A stretch of 62,701 nucleotides of DNA from an uncultured Opitutaceae bacterium (GTDB lineage Bacteria > Verrucomicrobiota > Verrucomicrobiia > Opitutales > Opitutaceae), in NCBI GenBank assembly GCA_937889545.1, contig CALAOT010000116.1:2501-65201 (forward strand), read 5' to 3'. Below the pieces are notes generated by a model. The model was not told the origin of the DNA, ran no database searches, and saw only the letters and a program-made list of their open reading frames with translations. This document shows, one piece after another, positions 46,210-54,941 of the stretch (its first letter is position 1; every line of letters begins with the position of its first letter). The position numbers were made by a program, and so were the translations under genes.

Positions 46210-46640
46210 GTTCGATTTGAGGCGCTTACCGCAGGCGCTCAGGGCCATGTTTCGCTTGGCGGCACGTTCAAGACTAGCGCAGTTCCGCTCGTTTTCAAGG
46301 TTGCCCAAGCGGTCCCTTTCCGTGCCGGCTTTTTCAAGGCCCAGAAACGTCAAGAGGTTCTTGCCATCGCCCTCGCAAGCAGGAACCCCGTGAAGGCCTT
46401 TTGTGTGGCTCTAAAAGGGTCGGTTCTGGGTTGGTCGCCGGGCTGGGAAGATTCTCAAAAAGGCTGCATAGCCCCGCCCATGGCAGGACCGCCGGCAGCA
46501 AGATCCCATTCCCTATCGGTCATCCTCCTTCAGGCAGGCAGCGAGCTCAGCAAATCTCGCAACGCGAAGCGGATCCAGAGCGTCTTGCTATTTTGCATGC
46601 AGGATCCTTTCATCGCAATAAGCGGGAGCAATATACTCTG
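46210..46640. other. Long divergent non-coding gap
   Basis: A 431-base stretch between the unknown secreted protein (-) and the serine hydrolase (+). An in-frame extension of the former reaches 46353 and could be coding if an earlier start is used. GGGAG at 46624-46628 is a ribosome site for the hydrolase. No terminator, repeat or RNA gene was recognised. Confidence 0.5.
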
Positions 46641-48362
46641 ATGAGAGCAGGCTCCATAGCCATCTTCCTAGTCCTCTCAGGCGCCCTCTGCGCCCAAGCT
46701 GCGACTCCGAGCGCCACCGGCCCATTCCTTCCCGGAATGGATCAGGTCGACTCAACGGTTTTGGGATTGATGACGAAGTATAGCTGCCCGGGCGCACAGC
46801 TTGCCATCACCTACAAAGGGCGGTTGGTCCTCGCCCGCGGCTACGGTATGGCAGACATTGATTCGGGAACGCCGGTCCAACCCGACTCGCGAATGCGGGT
46901 CGCAAGTCTCAGCAAATTCGTGACCGCGATCGCCGTGATGACGCTCGTTCAGGAGAACCGAATCAGCCTCGACACACCGGCGTTCGCGCTCATCCCGCAG
47001 TTTACGCCGCTGCCCGGTGCCACAGTCGACCCTCGGTTGAAGACCATCACCGTCCAGCAGCTCCTCCACCACACCGGGGGATGGGATAGGTCCGTGAGCG
47101 GTGATCCGTTGTTCAACTCCGACGGGATTTCGGCTGCCGCGGGGACCCCTCCACCGGCATCCGCCGACACGATAATCCGCTACATGCTTGGCCAACCGCT
47201 TGATTTCAACCCCGGCACCAAGTACGCCTACTCGAATTTCGGCTACTGCGTTCTCGGGAGAATCATCGAAACCGTTTCCGGCCAGTCCTATGGCGACTAT
47301 GTGCAGAGCGCGGTCTTTGCGCCCGCAGGCATCGCACGAGCCATCCTTGGTCAATCACTTGAAGCGAATCGGGCCCCGGGCGAGGTGACCTATTACGATT
47401 ACCCGGGAGCGCCGCTTGCGAATTCCGTGTTTCCGCCCACGTCCGCATTGGTTCCCCAGCCATATGGCAGCTTCTACCTGGAGGCTGCAGACTCCTGCGG
47501 CGCCTGGGTGATGAATACCATCGATTATGTACGGCTGTGGGCGGCGATCGACGGCACCAAGCTTCCCGAGCCCCTCAGTTCGTCTTCGGTTGCCGCCCTC
47601 ATCGCACGTCCAACTCAGCCCGTATCCGCCAATCTCACGGCCTATTACGCGATGGGTTTGGAAGCGTTTCCCGCCTACGACGATACCCTGACGGGCGCCA
47701 CCTTCTGGCATTCTGGAGGCATTCCAGGGACTAGCACGTACGAGTTTCATCTCTTCACGGGCTGGACCTTTGCGCTCTTCTTCAACACCCAGCCGCTTGC
47801 GTTGAGTCGATTCGTAACAGATATCGAAAACGGGTTAGAGAACGAAATCGCTGGCATCACACCGCCGGCAACAGGCGATCTATTCCTCACCGCCACGCCC
47901 GAAATCATCACAGCTCCCCTGTCCCAAAACGTGGACCCCGGGGCCACGGTGACCTTTGCGGTGGCGGTCAGCAGCGTAACCGCACCGACCTACCAGTGGT
48001 TTAAGGATGGGGTTGCCATTCCCGGAGCATCAGGCGCGACGCTGAATATCAACGGCGTCACCGCGGCTGACTTGGGCGCCTATTATGTGATCGTCACCAA
48101 TGCTGCGGGGGCGACTGAGAGTGCGGCCGCCACGCTTGCCTTTAGTGGTCCTCCATCGATCGCCGCCCAGCCGTCGACCCAAACAATCGCGAACTGGAGC
48201 ACGGTGGTCTTCAACATTGTGGCCGTTGGTGCAACGGCGCCGACCTATCAGTGGTTCCTGAACATCTCTGCGATCGCCGGTGCGACAAGCTCCATATTAG
48301 TTGTGCCGAATGCGACCGCCGCCAACGCGGGCACCTACACCTGCACAATAGGCAACTCCTAA
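46641..48362 (+). CDS. Secreted serine hydrolase (class C beta-lactamase/PBP fold) with Ig-like domains, truncated by an in-frame stop
   Basis: A 573-residue product: signal peptide (about 1-20), then a beta-lactamase/D-Ala-D-Ala-carboxypeptidase fold with the catalytic S-x-x-K in VASLSKFVTA (S89, K92), YSN in KYAYSNFGY and HSGG as third motif. Two Ig-like domains follow (about 415-490 and 495-573), each with the pattern PTYQWF. The frame then meets TAA at 48360-48362 in the middle of the second Ig domain (TIGNS*GSVTS) and continues open for 290 more codons in the same frame. In related Ig domains this position is often Tyr or Ala, so a single base change could explain the stop. The enzyme domain is intact. 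Confidence 0.82.
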   Translation: MRAGSIAIFLVLSGALCAQAATPSATGPFLPGMDQVDSTVLGLMTKYSCPGAQLAITYKGRLVLARGYGMADIDSGTPVQPDSRMRVASLSKFVTAIAVMTLVQENRISLDTPAFALIPQFTPLPGATVDPRLKTITVQQLLHHTGGWDRSVSGDPLFNSDGISAAAGTPPPASADTIIRYMLGQPLDFNPGTKYAYSNFGYCVLGRIIETVSGQSYGDYVQSAVFAPAGIARAILGQSLEANRAPGEVTYYDYPGAPLANSVFPPTSALVPQPYGSFYLEAADSCGAWVMNTIDYVRLWAAIDGTKLPEPLSSSSVAALIARPTQPVSANLTAYYAMGLEAFPAYDDTLTGATFWHSGGIPGTSTYEFHLFTGWTFALFFNTQPLALSRFVTDIENGLENEIAGITPPATGDLFLTATPEIITAPLSQNVDPGATVTFAVAVSSVTAPTYQWFKDGVAIPGASGATLNINGVTAADLGAYYVIVTNAAGATESAAATLAFSGPPSIAAQPSTQTIANWSTVVFNIVAVGATAPTYQWFLNISAIAGATSSILVVPNATAANAGTYTCTIGNS

Positions 48363-48386
48363 GGCTCGGTCACGAGCCTGCCCGCA

Positions 48387-49235
48387 ATGCTCAGTGTGAC
48401 CACCACGTCCGATCCGGGCCGACTTGTAAATCTTTCCTGCCGGGCGCAGGTCGGGACCGGAGGCGACATATTGATCGCCGGCTTCGCCGCAGGCGGACAG
48501 GGGACCTCCGGCTCGGAGCCACTTCTGGTCCGAGGATCAGGCCCTGCACTTGCACCCTTCGGCGTATCGGGCACGCTGCCCGACCCCCAGCTGCAGCTCT
48601 TTTCCGGAGGCACAGTGCTCGGCACCAACAACGGCTGGGGTGGAAACCCGGCTGTCGCAAGCGCCGCGGCTTCGGTGGGCGCATTCTCTTGGAACAACGC
48701 GACAAGCCACGATTCGGCACTCATTGAGAACCTGCCAAATGGGCCCTATACAACTCAGATTGCAGGGCAGAGCGGTGACACCGGCGCGGCGCTCGTCGAA
48801 GTCTATGATGAGACTCCTTCTGGAACCTATACGCCGACTTCGCCAAGGCTCGTCAACATTTTGACCCGTGTTAAAGTGGGCTCCGGAGGTGGAACCTTGA
48901 TCGCCGGGTTCGTGATAGGTGGTTCAACAGCGCGGACGGTTCTCATCCGCGCTTCGGGCCCAGCGCTCGCATCCTTCGGGGTGTCCGGAGCGCTGCCGGA
49001 CCCGCAGCTAGTGCTGTATTCCGGATCTACGGAATTGGCCAGCAACAGCGGCTGGGGTGGAGAAATGGAGATTGCGAGCACTGCTGCGGCCGTAAGTGCT
49101 TTTGCATGGAATGACCCAGCGAGCCACGACTCGGCGATCCTAGTGACCCTGCCCCCGAGTCCATACACTGCTCAAGCTTCTGGAGCGAACGGCGACATCG
49201 GCGTTGCGCTTGTCGAAGTCTACGAAGTCCCGTGA
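48387..49235 (+). CDS. Detached C-terminal part of the serine hydrolase (two tandem repeat domains)
   Basis: A 282-residue frame, in phase with the upstream gene and separated from it only by the TAA at 48360-48362. It holds two copies of a domain of about 125 residues, each starting RLVNLSCRAQVGTGGD or RLVNILTRVKVGSGGG and containing RGSGPALAPFGVSG or RASGPALASFGVSG and GWGG. Such repeats end many secreted Opitutaceae proteins. No signal peptide or ribosome site is present, so alone it is unlikely to be made or exported. It is best read as the tail of the gene at 46641. Confidence 0.7.
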   Translation: MLSVTTTSDPGRLVNLSCRAQVGTGGDILIAGFAAGGQGTSGSEPLLVRGSGPALAPFGVSGTLPDPQLQLFSGGTVLGTNNGWGGNPAVASAAASVGAFSWNNATSHDSALIENLPNGPYTTQIAGQSGDTGAALVEVYDETPSGTYTPTSPRLVNILTRVKVGSGGGTLIAGFVIGGSTARTVLIRASGPALASFGVSGALPDPQLVLYSGSTELASNSGWGGEMEIASTAAAVSAFAWNDPASHDSAILVTLPPSPYTAQASGANGDIGVALVEVYEVP

Positions 49236-49278
49236 TGAAGCTGCGTTCGACGTTAGAACGCGCTATGCCAGGAGTGTT

Positions 49279-49377
49279 CCAAAATGGTTAGGAGTGTATC
49301 GGTCATGGCCGAGACCTGTTATGCAGGAATAGATCCGAGCTGAGAGGCCATGATCGATACACTCCTAACCATTTCCA
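49279..49377. mobile_element. 93-base MITE with target-site duplication
   Basis: Inverted repeats of 29 bases (49282-49310 and 49346-49374) match at all but one position and begin AAATGGTTAGGAGTGTATCG. The core is about 35 bases with no coding capacity. CCA flanks the element on both sides (49279-49281 and 49375-49377), as expected for a 3-base target duplication. It is probably an internally deleted insertion sequence moved by a transposase encoded elsewhere. It lies between the hydrolase tail and the rhomboid-like gene. Confidence 0.82.
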
Positions 49378-49498
49378 CACCCTGGCTGGCACCCTCCCTT
49401 GGCTGTTCTAAAACTCCGGCGAGTTGAGCCCTATAGCTTCCAAAATGTTCGCAAAGGCAGCTCGAATTCCGCCCATTTCACCGTACCCTCCTCGCCTC

Positions 49499-50311
49499 AT
49501 GTCCCTGCTTTCCAAACTGGAACGAGCCCTTGGGCGCTATGCCGTCCCCAATCTGGCCCTCTACCTGGTCTTCGGGCAGGTTACCGTCTACCTGGCGATT
49601 CTGCTCGGCCAGCTGGACAAGGGACTGTTCCTGTTCGTCCCGCGGCTCGCCCTCATGGGACAATGGTGGCGCGTCCTCACGTTCATGCTGATGCCGCCAT
49701 CCATGAGCGTGATCTTCATCTGCTTCGCCTGGTGGATATTCTACATGATGGGAAGCGCCTTGGAGGACTACTGGGGGGCCTTCCGCTTCAATCTGTTCAT
49801 CTTTATGGGCACGGCGCTCACCGTCGGGCTATCATTCCTGCGGCCCGAAATGGCGATTACCAACGCCTTCCTGGCGGGTTCTGTCTTTCTCGCCTTTGCA
49901 TACCTGAATCCTGATTTTGAGCTGCTTCTTTTCTTCGTCCTGCCGGTCAAGATCAAGTGGTTGGCGCTGCTCACATGGGTCGTTTATGGTTTCGAGTTCC
50001 TGGTGGGCGGCTGGTCCGCGCGGCTGCAAGTCATTGCCGCCACTGGCAATTTCTTCCTCTTTTTCGGGCGCGACCTGTTGCTGAGTGCAAGGTCCCGTCG
50101 GCGCGCGATGGCCCATGCTGCGGATCGGTCCGAGGCGGCAGGCCGCGCGTGCCAGCCCCGGCATCGCTGCCGTATTTGCGGCAAGACCGACCTATCAAAT
50201 CCCGAGTTCGATTTCCGCTATTGTTCGAAATGCGCCGGGGATGAGTGCTACTGCCCGGAGCATATTCGGAATCACGAGCATGTCGTGGACCCTGAGGAGA
50301 AATCAACCTAG
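49499..50311 (+). CDS. Rhomboid-like membrane protein with C-terminal zinc-ribbon
   Basis: A 270-residue protein with about six hydrophobic helices (about 18-200) of the rhomboid fold: YAVPNLALYLVFGQV, WWRVLTFML, YLNPDFELLLFFVLPVKIKWLAL. The catalytic GxSG of rhomboid proteases is not seen (LAGSVFLA in its place), so it may be inactive. The C-terminus carries CRICGKTDLSNPEF, CSKCAGDECYCPEHI and two His: a probable zinc-binding module in the cytoplasm. The ATG at 49499 is favoured; the frame is open to 49424 next to the MITE. Function unknown. Confidence 0.75.
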   Translation: MSLLSKLERALGRYAVPNLALYLVFGQVTVYLAILLGQLDKGLFLFVPRLALMGQWWRVLTFMLMPPSMSVIFICFAWWIFYMMGSALEDYWGAFRFNLFIFMGTALTVGLSFLRPEMAITNAFLAGSVFLAFAYLNPDFELLLFFVLPVKIKWLALLTWVVYGFEFLVGGWSARLQVIAATGNFFLFFGRDLLLSARSRRRAMAHAADRSEAAGRACQPRHRCRICGKTDLSNPEFDFRYCSKCAGDECYCPEHIRNHEHVVDPEEKST

Positions 50312-50332
50312 ACGCGACACCCTCGGGGGTCC

Positions 50333-50492
50333 GGACATCGGGTCGAACGGTCGGATCTGGGTCGCCGGCGCCAGGCAGATCGGCTGCTTTGAACCGGGGG
50401 CGTAGGGCCGGCTGGAGTACCATTCGCTCATGTCCCGCCCGCCGGAGGGCGCCACCGACCCGGGCGATGCCTGAAGGGTGTCCGCGAAGGGC
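50333..50492 (+). pseudogene. Decayed fragment of a hybrid sensor kinase gene
   Basis: About 160 bases, roughly four-fifths identical by eye to 55225-55385 in the hybrid kinase gene on the same strand. Translated, it gives [21 protein letters not shown] then a TAG stop, GRLEYHSLM, and later a TGA where the intact gene has Gln and Trp codons. It has no start and is only a piece of the sensor propeller. A second copy of the sensor gene probably stood here and was lost. Confidence 0.85.
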
Positions 50493-50501
50493 GGCGGCCG
50501 A

Positions 50502-51323
50502 TCAATTCGTGCTCGATTCCTGAGAGGATGTCGTCTGGGGGGACCCCTGAGCAAAACCCCAAGGAATTCCTTGGAGCGATCTCGCGGTGGCCCAACCAGC
50601 ACCCGCCAGAGCCGACGCCACGAACATCATGGTCCATTGCAGCCGGCTCGCTGGCGCCGAGGCAACGCCCGGAACGTGAATCAAGAGCACGAACGAACTT
50701 ATCATGATCGCCTCGAGCGTTGCCGCCAGGCGTGGAAGGATCGCTAACAGAATGCCGACACCGGCAGCGAAGTGCCCCACCCCGGTCAGGTAGGCAAAGA
50801 CGACGCGGGCTGGAAGCCATGCGGGCACCATGCCGGCCGTCTCTTCCGTATACACGAAGTGCGAGAGGCCCAGCACGAGACACGAAATGCCGAACAGGAA
50901 TCTTGCAACGCGTGTGCCGCCTTTGCCGGAGGCGAAGGGCATGCTCCCATTGTCCTCCCTCCTCACGAGTGATGCAAAAAGGATCCAGCCTCCGCTCATC
51001 AGGACAACGTTCTCGCAGAAGCCCAGCCAGGCGCCCACATTCGCCGGGGCCCCTGCCACGCGTGGGGCTTGCAGCAGCAATACCCAGCTTAGCACATAGA
51101 TTGTCATTACGAGCGCGCAAGGCGCGGCGGTGCGTTTCACCAGCATGCCGATGCCGCCCGCCAGCAGGAGGAGGCCGGAGGCGTAAGCGAGATATTCCCG
51201 CCAAGGGATCCAATTTGGAACGGGCTGCCACGTGAACGCGAAATCGCCGGAAACGAGGCTAAGGACGCCGAGACCCGCCATACCGATGGCGAAGAGAAGT
51301 TGACCTGGCCCGATCACACGCAT
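50502..51323 (-). CDS. DoxX-like integral membrane protein
   Basis: A 273-residue protein with about seven predicted helices in two similar four-helix halves, split by a polar loop near residue 125 (RREDNGSMPFASGKGG). WREYLAYASGLLLLAGGIGML and the second-half FAYLTGVGHFAAGVGILLAI resemble DoxX/DUF-type thiosulfate-quinone-oxidoreductase-related proteins. AAGGAG precedes the ATG at 51323 at good distance. It stands alone downstream of a TonB-like gene on the same strand. Function unknown. Confidence 0.7.
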   Translation of the reverse strand: MRVIGPGQLLFAIGMAGLGVLSLVSGDFAFTWQPVPNWIPWREYLAYASGLLLLAGGIGMLVKRTAAPCALVMTIYVLSWVLLLQAPRVAGAPANVGAWLGFCENVVLMSGGWILFASLVRREDNGSMPFASGKGGTRVARFLFGISCLVLGLSHFVYTEETAGMVPAWLPARVVFAYLTGVGHFAAGVGILLAILPRLAATLEAIMISSFVLLIHVPGVASAPASRLQWTMMFVASALAGAGWATARSLQGIPWGFAQGSPQTTSSQESSTN

Positions 51324-51434
51324 CGTTGGAACTCCTTGGACATTTCTTGCGAAGTGAAAGGCGCAAAGCGCGGCCGAATCAGTCTCGCCGGCCAGAAGCG
51401 GGTCCGCCTCGAGAAATGGGACATCCGGCCGTTC

Positions 51435-52169
51435 TTACAGCGACGCAGGTTTGAAGTCGAATTCCTGGTGCGCCAGCACGAGCACGGGCCTCCCCTTCGA
51501 CATCGGAGGCGCAAACTGCCACTGTGCGACGGCCGTCACCGCGACCGCAGCCAGCTCCCCATTGGCCTCGATGGTTTCCTTGCTGACGGAGGGCATCCTC
51601 ACGCGTCCCTGCGGATCAATGTAGAATTCCACCTCGACATGTCCACCGCGGCTGCTGTGTGCCAGTTCCCTCGGGTAGACCGGGTTGACGATCTTGGTGG
51701 GGCTGGGAACCCGATCCAGCTGCGGGAGTGTGCATGCGGTGTAGACGTCGCTATTTGGCGTTATTTTGAAATGCACCAGCTCGTTGTACAACATCACGTC
51801 CATTGAAACCACGACCACACCCTCCAACTCGAACCGGAAGGTGAGATCGGCCTTTGAGTTGCGCGGCGCGCCATGCATCCGCGCCGGTTCGAAGGTCCAT
51901 TTCCGCAATGCAGCCAATGCCTCTTCGGCAAAGGCTGAAGTCGTATAGGCCGTCACCACATAGTCCGTCAGCAGCCCTTTGTCGTCAACGGCTATGGCCA
52001 CGCTTGCCGCGCCGCTCTTGACACCGGCAGTGACCATCGAAGGGGGATATGTCGCGTCGACGGTCTGATTGACCTTGAGCGGGACGTATTCAGGGAGTTC
52101 AAGCTGGGCGAAGGCCACCTGGCCGACGAGGGAGGACGCAAATAGAACGAGGATTTTTACTTTTCGCAT
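51435..52169 (-). CDS. Secreted protein with two TonB C-terminal-like domains
   Basis: A 244-residue protein: signal peptide at about 1-21 (MRKVKILVLFASSLVGQVAFA), then two copies of the TonB-C fold. The first (about 35-115) has ATYPPSMVTAGVKSGAASVAIAVDDKG and ALRKWTFEPA; the second (about 155-240) has NPVYPRELAHSSRGGHVEVEF and AVAQWQFAPP. A true TonB has one such domain on a membrane anchor and a Pro-rich spacer; both are missing. It may bind outer-membrane receptors or be a secreted relative. It lies 111 bases upstream of the DoxX-like gene. Confidence 0.78.
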   Translation of the reverse strand: MRKVKILVLFASSLVGQVAFAQLELPEYVPLKVNQTVDATYPPSMVTAGVKSGAASVAIAVDDKGLLTDYVVTAYTTSAFAEEALAALRKWTFEPARMHGAPRNSKADLTFRFELEGVVVVSMDVMLYNELVHFKITPNSDVYTACTLPQLDRVPSPTKIVNPVYPRELAHSSRGGHVEVEFYIDPQGRVRMPSVSKETIEANGELAAVAVTAVAQWQFAPPMSKGRPVLVLAHQEFDFKPASL

Positions 52170-52244
52170 GTTATTGGGGGGTCTGCCCGGTATAACACCA
52201 ACCGACGCCGATCCCCTTCACATCTGCTCTTTGCCTCCCATACT

Positions 52245-52703
52245 ATGTCGACCCACAAAGCGATCGTGTCATGGATTCGGAGCGGCCCCGACTTTCTTAA
52301 CGGCCGCTACTCGCGGGAGCATACGTGGACCTTTGACGGCGGCCTCACCGTGGCCGCGTCGCCGTCCCCGTCGGTCGTGCCGGAACCCTACTCCAATCCC
52401 GCCAACGTCGATCCGGAGGAGGCCTTTGTGGCCGCCGTCTCAAGCTGCCACATGCTCACGTACCTCTTCCTGGCGTCGCGGCAGAATCTCCAAGTGGACA
52501 GCTATCGTGACGAGGCAGTCGGCTTCATGACCAAGAACGACCGGGGAGCACTTTGGATCAGCGAGGTGGTGCTGCACCCCCGGATTGTCTACGGCGGGGA
52601 GAATATACCCGGGGCAGCCGATGAAGACCGGCTCCACCACCTTTCACACGAACAGTGCTTCATCGCCAATTCGATCAGGACACGAGTGAGCATAGGAAAG
52701 TGA
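52245..52703 (+). CDS. OsmC/Ohr-family peroxide-defence protein
   Basis: A 152-residue protein. The two redox cysteines of the family are at AAVSSCHMLTYLFL (about residue 65) and HEQCFIANS (about 130), enough for a thiol-dependent hydroperoxide reductase. The N-terminus lacks a signal, so it works in the cytoplasm on organic peroxides. The YREH / E-catalytic pattern of the Ohr branch is not clear; the OsmC-like YhfA branch is possible. It is divergent from the TonB-like gene with a 75-base gap. Confidence 0.88.
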   Translation: MSTHKAIVSWIRSGPDFLNGRYSREHTWTFDGGLTVAASPSPSVVPEPYSNPANVDPEEAFVAAVSSCHMLTYLFLASRQNLQVDSYRDEAVGFMTKNDRGALWISEVVLHPRIVYGGENIPGAADEDRLHHLSHEQCFIANSIRTRVSIGK

Positions 52704-52835
52704 CCGGGGGGGTTCCGAGCATTCCCCAATGAGGCTGGTGTCATCGGGGGCGCCCCGTGCCCCAAACCGACCCAGTTCTAAACACCCTGGCCGAGCTGGC
52801 CGCTCCATGGTGATCAGCTCCATCATCTCAGGACA

Positions 52836-54188
52836 TCACACTTTCGCCGGATCGGGATGAATCCACGGCGCGCGGTAGGGGCGGGCGAGCAGGCGGGTCG
52901 CCTCTGCGTCGCCGGGGACCGTGCGCGTCTTGGGATCGTAGGTGAGCGGCCGGCCAAGCTGCTGGGAGAGATTGGCCAGTTCGCAGCATGCGCTGGAGAT
53001 ATGGCCCTCCTCGATGTCGGAGATGGGACGCGAGCGACCATCCCGCGCCTGCATGAAATCCAGCACGTGCCGATTCTCGGTTTCCTTGTAAGCTTCTCCG
53101 TCCCGGCTGAAATCGATGTTCTCAAGGTTGCCGGTCCTCGATAGCATGTGCACGCCCTCACGCGGGCCGCCGGTCGCCGGCATATAGACATATTCGAGCA
53201 TCGTCAGGTTGAGGGTGCCGTTCTTGCCGATGAATCGGGCCCCCCATTGGTCGCTCCAATGGCGCTCCGGAATCGGCGAGCCTCCCCACGAGCGGTGTTC
53301 CCAACTCACGTCGAGGTCGGGATAGTGAAACACACTGCGCAGCGTGTCGGAAATGTTGGAGGAGGACGCCTTGTCGACGTAGATGCCGCCCGTGGACCTG
53401 ATGGATTCCGGCCAGCCGAGCCCCAGCAGCCAGCGCACCTGGTCGATCATGTGCACCCCCAGGTTGCCGATGATGCCGTTGCCGTATTCCATGAAGGGGC
53501 GCCACCCCTTCTCCTCCTTCATGGCCTTGAACGGCGTCAGTGGCGCGGGGCCCGTCCACAGGTCGTAGTTCAAATGGGCGGGCACCGGGGCGTCGGGGAT
53601 GAACCCTGCCGGCCGGTCTGCGAGATAGCTGTAGGTTTCGACCAGCCCGATCTTGCCCAGCTTGCCGCTGCGCATGTACCTATCGCGGGCTTCCAGATAA
53701 AGGGGATTGCTGCGCCGCTGGGTGTTCACCTGGACGACCCGGCCGTACCTGCGCGCGGCGGCCACGAGCGCCTCACCCTCGATCACGTCGACGCTCACGG
53801 GCTTCTCCAGATAAACGTCGGCGCCAGCCTTCATGGCGGCGATGGCGGCCAGGGCATGCCAGTGGTCGGGCGTGGCGACGATGACGATGTCGTGCCCGCC
53901 CGAGTCCAGCATCTCGCGGTAGTCCACGAAGGTCCGGGGCACAGTCGCCTGGTATTTGGCGACAATCTTGAGCGTCTGTTGGAGGGAGTGCTCGTTGACA
54001 TCGCAGAGCGAACTGACATCCAACCCAACGTTGCGCGCGAAGGCCTCGAGGTTCACGCCGCCGTACCAGCCACAGCCGATGATGCCGACCTTGAATCGCG
54101 GCTTCGAATCGGCGGAAAAAAGGCGCGAGCCGGTGGCGACGACCGCGCCTGCAGCAGCCAACGATGATACGAAGGTGCGTCTGTTCAT
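52836..54188 (-). CDS. Gfo/Idh/MocA-family oxidoreductase, Tat-exported
   Basis: A 450-residue NAD(P)-dependent enzyme with a Tat-like leader MNRRTFVSSLAAAGAVVATG and then the Rossmann motif VGIIGCGWYGG. The EKP signature of the family is present as VYLEKPVSVDV, and HMIDQVRWLLG is typical of the sugar-oxidoreductase C-terminal domain. Exported members are often found in Verrucomicrobiota and Planctomycetota and act on polyols or sugars after export with bound cofactor. ATG 54188 starts 1 base after the next upstream gene's stop. An ATG at 54212 would add eight unlike residues. Confidence 0.88.
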   Translation of the reverse strand: MNRRTFVSSLAAAGAVVATGSRLFSADSKPRFKVGIIGCGWYGGVNLEAFARNVGLDVSSLCDVNEHSLQQTLKIVAKYQATVPRTFVDYREMLDSGGHDIVIVATPDHWHALAAIAAMKAGADVYLEKPVSVDVIEGEALVAAARRYGRVVQVNTQRRSNPLYLEARDRYMRSGKLGKIGLVETYSYLADRPAGFIPDAPVPAHLNYDLWTGPAPLTPFKAMKEEKGWRPFMEYGNGIIGNLGVHMIDQVRWLLGLGWPESIRSTGGIYVDKASSSNISDTLRSVFHYPDLDVSWEHRSWGGSPIPERHWSDQWGARFIGKNGTLNLTMLEYVYMPATGGPREGVHMLSRTGNLENIDFSRDGEAYKETENRHVLDFMQARDGRSRPISDIEEGHISSACCELANLSQQLGRPLTYDPKTRTVPGDAEATRLLARPYRAPWIHPDPAKV

Positions 54189-54189
54189 T

Positions 54190-54753
54190 CTACCGTGCCC
54201 AGAGCCATCCAAACGTGCCAGCCGTCAACCCGGCGTAAATCAACCCGTCCACCGTGGCTATGATCGTTGTGCGCCAGGAGCGGCGGTACCAGATCGACAT
54301 CTGCCATAGCGCACCGGCGTAGCCCAGGAACGACGTCACGCCGACCACTCGGAAAACCCTGTCATATCCCACCGCGCTGGGAAGCGCATGGCGTGCAACA
54401 TAGCCGGCGAAGAAGCTGACCACGATCAAGTAGAGGAACCAAAGGGCGAGGCTCTTTCCTACGCCTATCGGGCCGCTCGGGATCACGGTGAGCATCATGA
54501 CCGGCCCCTTTCTCAGTTTTTCGGCGAATTCCGGTGACCTCATCTCCGCGGAGCCGGAACATAGAGGGACCATGTAGTCGCCCGGAGGAGTCGCGAAGGG
54601 ACGCAGGGTTTCCATCACTTTGGCCTCTTCGGGCACCTTGGCATAGTCGCCCTTGTGCCACCAAGGCAGCGCCATGTGAATGATGGAGCTAGCGATGAAT
54701 ACGAACACGGACGACAGCAGGATCGGGAGCCAAAGTGTTTGTAATACGGTCAT
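54190..54753 (-). CDS. Four-helix membrane protein, unknown role
   Basis: A 187-residue integral membrane protein: one helix near the N-terminus ([23 protein letters not shown]), a soluble loop of about 60 residues (residues 35-95) and three C-terminal helices. AGGAG at the proper distance from the ATG at 54753 makes the start secure; the longer frame to 55062 is spurious. The oxidoreductase gene starts one base after its stop, so they form an operon. It may help carry electrons or lipids, but no motif shows this. Confidence 0.7.
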   Translation of the reverse strand: MTVLQTLWLPILLSSVFVFIASSIIHMALPWWHKGDYAKVPEEAKVMETLRPFATPPGDYMVPLCSGSAEMRSPEFAEKLRKGPVMMLTVIPSGPIGVGKSLALWFLYLIVVSFFAGYVARHALPSAVGYDRVFRVVGVTSFLGYAGALWQMSIWYRRSWRTTIIATVDGLIYAGLTAGTFGWLWAR

Positions 54754-54941
54754 GATGATCTCCTGGTTTTTTGGGGGGACGCGACGAGGCCGCACGGCCG
54801 CTTGGGGGATAACAACCGAGAATGCCCCCCCCCCGCCGACCGTCAATCCGAAGGAGCGAACTCGGGTACATGCTTTTGCGTACGAATATGCCATGACGAC
54901 GTCCTGGAAGCCCCTTCTTCTTTCCCGTCGCTTCCGCCCCT

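Noticed and set aside
54864..54896. Imperfect palindrome around GCGTACG upstream of the hybrid kinase
   Set aside because: Match between arms is weak and no known regulator consensus fits.
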